A stretch of DNA of 64,000 bases, taken from NCBI GenBank assembly GCA_029250925.1, contig JAQXEH010000046.1, positions 1-64,000 on the forward strand. The letters are read 5' to 3'. Both the position numbers and the translations under genes were made by a program. This DNA comes from Hellea sp. (GTDB taxonomy: Bacteria > Pseudomonadota > Alphaproteobacteria > Caulobacterales > Maricaulaceae). Shown in pieces: positions 58,068-64,000 of this stretch; position 1 is the first letter of the stretch, and each line of letters starts with the position of its first letter. The notes beneath the pieces are model-generated. The model was not told the DNA's origin. It ran no database searches and worked only from the letters and a program-made list of their open reading frames with translations.

Positions 58068-59116
58068 AAATTACTGGTAGTAGGATAACCTCATTTTTAA
58101 ACTCACCAAATCATGACCTTATTGGTACATTGCTTTATGGTCCTGACCGAGGTTTAGTTAAAGAGCGGGGGAAAATTTTAGCTAAAACATATTCTCTAAA
58201 TAAAGATGATATATTTGGCGCTACTGTATTAACTTCTGATGATCTTATAGTAGACCCCGGGAAATTAGATGATGAAATCTCTGCCCTATCTATGTTTGGG
58301 GGCACACGTGTGATAAGGTTGCGGTTAGACCATGAGCGTAATGGGGTCGCTATTTCCAAAATAATAAAAAAATATGACAATAGTCCTAAAATGGCAGAAG
58401 CTAAGCTTATAGTTGAAGCAGGTGAACTTACGCAAAGATCCGTAATAAGGAAAACATTCGAGGCCTCTGCATGTTTTGCATCAATAGCATGTTACAACTT
58501 ATCTACCCCAGAAGTAATATCACTAATTAAGTCACATTTTAACGACCTTTCTATAAATATAGAAAAAAATGCTCTTCAATATTGGGCGCCCCTGATTAAA
58601 GGGGACCTCGCCTTAATAAAATCTGAAATCGAAAAAATGGCCATTTATATGGGATACGGAGAAAGAAAAAACAGGACCGTTACAATTGATGATATTAAAA
58701 AAGTTGCCGCAGGGGGTCAAGATATTACGATTCCTGATGTTATAATGAATACTATGAGCGGAAATCTATCAGAGGCAGATAGTCTTTTTCATCGCGCAGT
58801 AAAAGGAAAGTTAAATAGTGCCGTAATCTTAAGGGGGCTTCAAAATTACCTAGTAAGGCTTATACAAGCAAAAACACATATCAATAGCGGTGAGAGCCCT
58901 GAAAGCGCCATAAACACCCTTAGGCCTCCTATTTTTTACATGCATAAATCAACCTTCCTTAATCATTTAAAAATTTGGCCCCTTTCTGCTCTGCATAAAG
59001 CATTGTCCCAGAGCCTTATTGTAGAACAAAACTTAAAAACAGCGGGAGCCCCACAGGAAGCAATAATGGGACGGTTATTAATTGCGCTATCGAGTTATTC
59101 TAAAAGGAGAAGTTAG
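58064..59116 (+). CDS. holA: DNA polymerase III subunit delta
   Basis: The 350-residue clamp-loader subunit starts with GTG inside the lptE stop (GTGA). It has LIGTLLYGPDRGLVKERGKIL, DDEISALSMFGGTRVIRLRL and the C-terminal collar with YLVRLIQAKTHI. Delta opens the sliding clamp for the polymerase. It is tightly coupled to lptE and ends 2 bases before mscS. Confidence 0.92.
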   Translation: MKITGSRITSFLNSPNHDLIGTLLYGPDRGLVKERGKILAKTYSLNKDDIFGATVLTSDDLIVDPGKLDDEISALSMFGGTRVIRLRLDHERNGVAISKIIKKYDNSPKMAEAKLIVEAGELTQRSVIRKTFEASACFASIACYNLSTPEVISLIKSHFNDLSINIEKNALQYWAPLIKGDLALIKSEIEKMAIYMGYGERKNRTVTIDDIKKVAAGGQDITIPDVIMNTMSGNLSEADSLFHRAVKGKLNSAVILRGLQNYLVRLIQAKTHINSGESPESAINTLRPPIFYMHKSTFLNHLKIWPLSALHKALSQSLIVEQNLKTAGAPQEAIMGRLLIALSSYSKRRS

Positions 59117-59118
59117 CT

Positions 59119-59943
59119 ATGGAAAAAATTAGTTCTGTGTTATCAAAAATAAGCGCAAATGCGCCTTTTATATTTGAAATTTTACTTAATATCTCCGCTG
59201 CTTTGTTCATACTTATTATTGGTTGGCTTTTGGCTAAAATAATACGGAAACGACTAAGAAGCCCCAGTTTTGGACCCAAAAATTTTGACCAAACCCTTAG
59301 GCCAGTAGTTGCGTCCGGAGTTTTTTATGCAATTATGGGTATGTCCATTTATGCATTTTTAACAAAACTTGGAATCCCGGCAACAAGTTTGTTAGCAGTC
59401 TTTGGGGCTATGGGATTAGCCGTTGGGTTGGCCCTAAAGGATACGCTGTCAAATATAGCATCAGGTGTTATGTTATTGTTTCTTAGGCCCCTACAGGTTG
59501 GTGATTTTGTTAATACAGATGGCTACAGTGGTAGTGTGGAAGAAATTGGGCTTTTCGCAACTACTCTAAAAAATATAGAGGGTATATATATATATGTTCC
59601 TAACAGTGAGGTTTGGAGCAACCGCCTCCAAAATTACGCGCGGCATACTGAGCGACAGTTTAGAGAAACCATAGGAGTAGGTTATGAAAGCGACTTAAAA
59701 AAAACACAAGAAATATTACTCAGTGTTCTTGAGGCCGCACCCGGCGTAAAGGATGGAGATCTCAAACCAGAATGTTATATTGCTAGCTTTGGTGACAGCG
59801 CTATTATGGTGTCATGTCGCTGTTGGATGCCGGCGGATCAATGGATGAAGCGTACATCAGATCTTAGAATAGAAATTAAAGAGGCTCTTGATAAATCAAA
59901 GATTGATATACCTTTTCCTCAACGTGTTTTACATAATAAATAA
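59119..59943 (+). CDS. mscS: Small mechanosensitive channel (MscS family)
   Basis: The 274-residue protein has three N-terminal helices, the pore-lining TM3 (LAVFGAMGLAVGLALKDTLSNIASG, rich in Ala and Gly), and the beta domain RPLQVGDFVNTDGYSGSVEEIG and YVPNSEVWSNRLQNY. Such channels open when membrane tension rises in hypo-osmotic shock. Length suits minimal MscS. Closely packed after holA; a shared transcript is likely. Confidence 0.93.
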   Translation: MEKISSVLSKISANAPFIFEILLNISAALFILIIGWLLAKIIRKRLRSPSFGPKNFDQTLRPVVASGVFYAIMGMSIYAFLTKLGIPATSLLAVFGAMGLAVGLALKDTLSNIASGVMLLFLRPLQVGDFVNTDGYSGSVEEIGLFATTLKNIEGIYIYVPNSEVWSNRLQNYARHTERQFRETIGVGYESDLKKTQEILLSVLEAAPGVKDGDLKPECYIASFGDSAIMVSCRCWMPADQWMKRTSDLRIEIKEALDKSKIDIPFPQRVLHNK

Positions 59944-59999
59944 TTCTTTCAATATACAACATGTCTTGAACCTTTAAATTTAAATACCATCTATACATT

Positions 60000-61301
60000 A
60001 TGACAGATTTTACACCGCGAGAAATAGTCTCAGAACTTGATAGGCATATAGTTGCGCAATCTGATGCAAAAAGGGCCGTTGCAATTGCACTTCGTAACAG
60101 GTGGAGGAGACGTCGTGTCTCTGACGATCTACGACATGAAGTAACCCCCAAGAATATTTTAATGATTGGGCCAACAGGCGTTGGGAAAACAGAAATTTCC
60201 AGACGGCTTGCAAAACTAGCCCAAGCACCGTTTATAAAAGTTGAGGCAACAAAATTTACTGAAGTAGGCTATGTGGGCCGTGATGTTGAGCAAATAATCA
60301 GAGACCTTGTTGAAGCCGCAATTAGTCTTCTTCGTGACTCAAAACGTGAACTTGTTAGAGCTCAAGCAGAGCTTGCTGCTGAAAAAAGGATTATAGATGC
60401 TCTTGTCGGTGAAAGTGGTAGAGAGGCGACTCGTGATAAATTTCGTCAAAAACTTTTAAAAGGCGAGCTAAATGAAACAGAGGTGGAGCTTGAATTAACT
60501 GATAACGCATCACCGTTTCAGGGATTTGACATACCTGGACAACCGGGCGCCTCTATGGGAATGATGGATTTATCATCATTATTAGGTAAGGCAAAACGCA
60601 CTAAATCTGTAAAAATGAAAATAGGTAATGCCCACGGCCCTTTAGTCTCAGAAGAAGCAGACAAACTGATAGATGAAGATTCAATAAAGCGCGAAGCAGT
60701 AGATTTAACAGAACAGGATGGTATAGTTTTTTTAGATGAAATTGATAAGATCACTACGCGGTCAAATGCAAGAGGTGGAGATGTTTCGAGAGAGGGGGTT
60801 CAAAGAGATTTGCTTCCGTTAATTGAAGGAACAACAGTTTCAACAAAATATGGCCCTATTAAAACAGATCATATTTTATTTATTGCAAGCGGTGCATTTC
60901 ATATTGCAAAACCGGCAGATTTGCTACCAGAACTCCAGGGTAGGCTGCCGATTAGAGTGGAACTAAGGGCCTTAACTGAAGATGACTTTATTAGAATATT
61001 AACAGAGCCAGAAGCGAGTTTGATAAAACAATATCAGGCTCTTATGGAAACAGAGGGGGTTACGCTTTCATTTACTAAAAATGGTATCGAAGAAATTGCC
61101 AAGATTTCTGCAGAGGTTAATTCAAGCATAGAAAATATAGGGGCCCGTCGCTTGCATACTGTAATGGAGCGATTGCTTGATGATATTAGTTTTAAGGCCA
61201 CAGATAAAAGCGGGGATGAGGTAATTGTGAATAAATCATATGTAGAGAAACATGTTGGTGAATTGGCTAAAAATCAAGACTTATCAAAATTTATCTTGTA
61301 G
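60000..61301 (+). CDS. hslU: HslU, ATPase subunit of the HslUV protease
   Basis: The 433-residue AAA+ unfoldase has [17 protein letters not shown] at the start, Walker [10 protein letters not shown] near residue 57, GYVGRD pore loop, Walker [11 protein letters not shown], and the C-terminal DLSKFIL tail that docks onto HslV. It unfolds substrates for HslV peptidase. hslV, normally directly upstream, is absent; mscS is there instead. It is convergent with Smr. Confidence 0.95.
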   Translation: MTDFTPREIVSELDRHIVAQSDAKRAVAIALRNRWRRRRVSDDLRHEVTPKNILMIGPTGVGKTEISRRLAKLAQAPFIKVEATKFTEVGYVGRDVEQIIRDLVEAAISLLRDSKRELVRAQAELAAEKRIIDALVGESGREATRDKFRQKLLKGELNETEVELELTDNASPFQGFDIPGQPGASMGMMDLSSLLGKAKRTKSVKMKIGNAHGPLVSEEADKLIDEDSIKREAVDLTEQDGIVFLDEIDKITTRSNARGGDVSREGVQRDLLPLIEGTTVSTKYGPIKTDHILFIASGAFHIAKPADLLPELQGRLPIRVELRALTEDDFIRILTEPEASLIKQYQALMETEGVTLSFTKNGIEEIAKISAEVNSSIENIGARRLHTVMERLLDDISFKATDKSGDEVIVNKSYVEKHVGELAKNQDLSKFIL

Positions 61302-61306
61302 CTCGC

Positions 61307-61816
61307 TTAATCTTTTAAAAAAATATACCATGCACCAATACCGCCATGTTTTTTATGAGCTGATGCATATGTTGCAATTAAATCACGAACTTCAGAGTCA
61401 TTAACCCATTTCACAAAACTTCCTCTTAGCACCCCCTCTCCCCTTAAGCCTTTACCTGTTATTACTAAGATACATTTTTTATTACTTGTTTTAGCGGTTT
61501 TAATCATTTGGTGTAATTTAGTTCTAGCTTGTGGTTGCGTCATATCATGTAAATCAATTTGAGCTTCAATTTGAACACGGCCGCGTCGGGTTTTTTTATC
61601 TTGGTTTATCTCAATTTTTAATTTATTTTTTTCTTTAGGCCCCTTTCTCTCTACAGGAAGCCTCAACATATTTTCAAATTCTATTTTGCTAAATAATGGC
61701 CTTGATGCGCCATGCCCTTTTTCGGATTTCCTAGGGGCTATTGTTCTAGCTACTTTTTTCCATATACTTTTTTCATCAGGAGATAAAATTCTAGGGTTTT
61801 CATTTTTATCTGTCAC
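61307..61816 (-). CDS. Smr-domain protein
   Basis: The 169-residue protein has a basic disordered N-terminus and a C-terminal Smr domain with IDLHDMTQPQARTKL near residue 92 and ILVITGKGLRGEGVLR near 120. Smr domains are related to MutS2 endonuclease domains and may cut nucleic acid; its target is unknown. It overlaps the upstream mltA stop by 11 bases. Confidence 0.88.
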   Translation of the reverse strand: MTDKNENPRILSPDEKSIWKKVARTIAPRKSEKGHGASRPLFSKIEFENMLRLPVERKGPKEKNKLKIEINQDKKTRRGRVQIEAQIDLHDMTQPQARTKLHQMIKTAKTSNKKCILVITGKGLRGEGVLRGSFVKWVNDSEVRDLIATYASAHKKHGGIGAWYIFLKD

Positions 61817-63020
61817 CTTTCGGCTCCGCTAAAAAATTGGTTTTTTTGGGGACCAAAAATTTCCATTCCGCCTTATGTTTCATAACTCCCGCCCTTAAGC
61901 CCGCCTCAACCCCAGATCCAAAATATAAATCGCCTCTAAAAGGTCCCTTTATAGCGCTTCCTGTGTCTTGGATAGAGGCTAGTAATCCGACTTTGTGCCC
62001 TACGTAGTCACCGGGGGTTTTTGGAATCTTTGTTTCAAGCCACACCAAAAGTCCGTATGGGTTATGGTTTGGATCAGATGCTAATGAGGCCATATCGGTG
62101 AGAGCCACACGCATTGCCCCCAAAGGTCCTTTTTGGTTTGCTATCTCTTCTTCTTTAAAAAAAACATATCTAGGGTTTTTATTTATCAACCTCTTTGTTT
62201 GTTCATGACCTGCTTTCCACATCCATTTTTCTATAGATTGCTTGCTCGCCTGAGTAGCTAATAATTCACCTTCATTAATTAATATTTGGCCTATAGATAC
62301 GTAAGGCTTCCCGTTGTTTCCTGAATATGCAGCTCTTTTTGTTTTCCCATTTTCAAATTTTATTTTCCCCGACCCCTGTATCTGCATAAAAAAAACATCT
62401 ATCGGTTTAGCAAAGGCAATAATATCTGAGTTTATTTGTTTAATTTTAGATCTCGTTAGGTTTTGATATTCTTTATCTGTAGGAAGCTTTAATATTGGTT
62501 CAGAATAAATATTGTCCTTTGTTTTTCTAACATCTATAATTGGTTCATAATATCCAGTTAAAATGCCCTTGTTTTTTAATTGGGTGTTTTGAATAAATTT
62601 AAACTCTCTTTCAAAAAAGCTTTTGGCTCCTTCATCGCTTTTTTCTATTTTTTTAAGTTTCAGACAAATACTTATCCAGTCACCGTAGGTTCCTAGTTCT
62701 TTTTTTCTAGGGTGTATAAAAGTATTTTTATTTTCCATAGAAAACCGTTTGCAGCTCTCTTCGAATGCAACAAGCGCTGGTAAAAAATTGTGCTTAGCCC
62801 AATATGGGCTATTGGAAAAATGCCACTCTGACATAATCCCTTCATCTTCAATTGTGTCACCTATAGAAACACTTGGAGGCAATGACAAGTTTGTAGAGGC
62901 CTTAGGCGCTTGTTCTGTAAACACAGGTATATTTGTCTTGCCTAGGTTTTTTGTTGATTGGCATGAAACAGTTAAAAGAAGCAAAGTGGTAATAATTACA
63001 CGTAGCGCATATGGCTTCAT
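61806..63020 (-). CDS. mltA: Membrane-bound lytic murein transglycosylase A
   Basis: The start at 63020 gives a proper lipoprotein signal with lipobox LTVSC near residue 17; the longer frame adds an untypical leader. The 404-residue protein has the MltA domain (TGYYEPIIDVRKT) and the 3D-like barrel with VGLLASIQDTGSAIKG and the catalytic-Asp region RGDLYFGSG. It cleaves murein between MurNAc and GlcNAc at the outer membrane. The start lies 1 base after the Tim44 stop. Confidence 0.93.
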   Translation of the reverse strand: MKPYALRVIITTLLLLTVSCQSTKNLGKTNIPVFTEQAPKASTNLSLPPSVSIGDTIEDEGIMSEWHFSNSPYWAKHNFLPALVAFEESCKRFSMENKNTFIHPRKKELGTYGDWISICLKLKKIEKSDEGAKSFFEREFKFIQNTQLKNKGILTGYYEPIIDVRKTKDNIYSEPILKLPTDKEYQNLTRSKIKQINSDIIAFAKPIDVFFMQIQGSGKIKFENGKTKRAAYSGNNGKPYVSIGQILINEGELLATQASKQSIEKWMWKAGHEQTKRLINKNPRYVFFKEEEIANQKGPLGAMRVALTDMASLASDPNHNPYGLLVWLETKIPKTPGDYVGHKVGLLASIQDTGSAIKGPFRGDLYFGSGVEAGLRAGVMKHKAEWKFLVPKKTNFLAEPKGDR

Positions 63021-63021
63021 T

Positions 63022-63693
63022 TTATTTTTTTGTATCAGGTGTTGGGTCAGCCGCCAGTATATCCCCTTTATTTGGACACACATCAGATAAGAGCCAGTTG
63101 TGGTTGTTTGAGGTAAGGTCTTTTCTATATGACCACGTTTCGGAGATTAATGCTAATATATCAGGGTCTCCTTGTATTAAATTATTGTCGTCATCAAATA
63201 GGGCTGATGATAATTCGGCCTTATAAACAACCTCTATGGCTGCTGTCTTTCCACTTACTTTTATAGACTTTATAGTAGCCTCTGATAGCCTTACTAGGTC
63301 TGTTACTTGTTTATGCTTACTCTCTTCTCTTGCTTTTATTACATTAATATAAACCTTATATACTTTACTTGTAAGGAGTGACTTTAAAGTTTCTTTATCT
63401 CCTTCTGCAAAAGCTTCTATTATCATGGAATAAGCAGCTTTTGCCCCGCCAATAAATTCAGAGGTCGAGAAAGATGGGTCTATTGATTTTATTTTATTCA
63501 GCCCGTCGCTGACTTCTTTTGTCATAGTTGTTTTAATATTTATGGCGTTGTGCTTGGAGTTCTTTTTAAGTTTGGGGGCGGTTTTGATATTTAGTTTTTC
63601 AGAGGAGTCTTGTCCAACAGATTTTCCTAAAACTGAATATAATACAATACAAACTATTGTTGCAATAGCAGCATATAATATCACTTCGTACAT
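63022..63693 (-). CDS. Tim44-domain protein
   Basis: The 223-residue protein has an N-terminal membrane helix (VILYAAIATIVCIVLYSVLG) and a C-terminal Tim44-like domain (IDPSFSTSEFIGGAKAAYSMIIEAFAEGDKETL to ISETWSYRKDL). Mitochondrial Tim44 links import channel and Hsp70; the bacterial role is unknown but the order secB-tim44-mltA is conserved in Alphaproteobacteria. It is divergent from secB. Confidence 0.9.
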   Translation of the reverse strand: MYEVILYAAIATIVCIVLYSVLGKSVGQDSSEKLNIKTAPKLKKNSKHNAINIKTTMTKEVSDGLNKIKSIDPSFSTSEFIGGAKAAYSMIIEAFAEGDKETLKSLLTSKVYKVYINVIKAREESKHKQVTDLVRLSEATIKSIKVSGKTAAIEVVYKAELSSALFDDDNNLIQGDPDILALISETWSYRKDLTSNNHNWLLSDVCPNKGDILAADPTPDTKK

Positions 63694-63849
63694 TATAGTT
63701 TTTCCTTAAAATACTGATTACTTATTATGAGTGATTTATTCTTTTCTTGTTTCAATAGAATCTAATTCCAATTGTAGCAATAACCAATTGCTCAGTATGC
63801 TCTACTATGTTAGCGAGCCAAGTAGTTTAAATAATAAGAGAAATTCATT

Positions 63850-64000
63850 ATGGCAAAAAAACCAAAAAAAGAAGAAGATATTAAATCGGAAACCAAAGAA
63901 GAGGTTTCAGAAACACAAAAAGCGCCTATGCTTAGTGTTTTGGCACAATACACGAAAGACCAAAGTTTTGAAAACCCAAATGCACCAGATAGTTTAAGGT
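63850..64000 (+). CDS. secB: Protein-export chaperone SecB (5' part, cut by the window end)
   Basis: The ATG at 63850 starts a frame with an acidic-basic N-terminal lead and the SecB block SVLAQYTKDQSFENPNAP. SecB keeps preproteins unfolded for SecA. Only the first 50 codons are in the window. The first ATG is followed by a Lys-rich segment, which fits alphaproteobacterial SecB. Confidence 0.9.
   Translation, partial: MAKKPKKEEDIKSETKEEVSETQKAPMLSVLAQYTKDQSFENPNAPDSLR

Noticed and set aside
63727-63765. 12-codon leader peptide ahead of secB
   Set aside because: Too short, no attenuator hairpin and no reason for leader control of secB.

Overview
The window is AT-rich, tightly packed bacterial chromosome. 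Its gene neighbourhoods point to a marine, free-living alphaproteobacterium. Alphaproteobacterial markers are an N-formylglutamate amidohydrolase divergent from cpdR with a tRNA-Val beside it, a DUF4167 protein after prmC, a SapC-family protein, the run DUF3576-leuS-lptE-holA, and the hslU/Smr/mltA/Tim44/secB neighbourhood. A proteorhodopsin with a beta-carotene dioxygenase, short intergenic gaps and a streamlined feel suggest a pelagic lineage such as SAR116 or AEGEAN-169. The exact lineage cannot be settled from this sequence alone. No phage, insertion sequence, transposase or CRISPR array was seen.

Layout. 1-2.3 kb: hutG-like amidohydrolase, cpdR, tRNA-Val, eda, tRNA-Arg. 2.3-4.5 kb: a 531-base AT-rich non-coding stretch ending in a strong promoter, then a blue-tuned proteorhodopsin, a rho-independent terminator and blh (retinal synthesis). 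4.5-10.5 kb: mrp, an acyl-CoA synthetase, a degenerate WecG/TagA-like protein, an Atm1-type ABC exporter and a PadR regulator. 10.6-12.8 kb: HSDL2-like SDR, DUF1330 and ECH1-like dienoyl-CoA isomerase. 12.8-18.5 kb: pgi, a DsbD/ScsB-type protein, SapC and a double-hotdog thioesterase. 18.5-27.1 kb: a seven-gene minus-strand operon for acyl-CoA beta-oxidation, led by its own MerR regulator with a palindromic operator.

27-42.4 kb: GNAT, pyrF, SDR, a small lipoprotein, a sterol-desaturase-family enzyme, argG, glutamate dehydrogenase, an MDR oxidoreductase, gyrB, an M23 peptidase, DUF4167, prmC, an ABHD10-like hydrolase, a glycosyltransferase and infC with an AUC start. 42.4-52.9 kb: dapB, gloA, small membrane proteins, an FMN reductase, nth, an ATP-grasp protein, a PfkB kinase, LolA, xth, YhhN, an OmpR-type regulator whose best start is AUU, an L,D-transpeptidase, and yggS/thiE, which share overlapping divergent start codons. 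52.9-64 kb: an outer-membrane barrel protein, DUF3576, leuS-lptE-holA-mscS, hslU without hslV, Smr, mltA, Tim44 and the 5' part of secB.

Taken together the genes describe an aerobic heterotroph. It uses acyl-CoA and Entner-Doudoroff-type carbon (eda, pgi), supplements energy with a light-driven proton pump, and keeps a standard Gram-negative envelope (LptE, LolA, MltA, SecB). Unusual points are mostly regulatory: non-AUG starts, a promoter-strength split between the opsin and its chromophore enzyme, palindromic operators, and a divergent gene pair sharing a CATG start.
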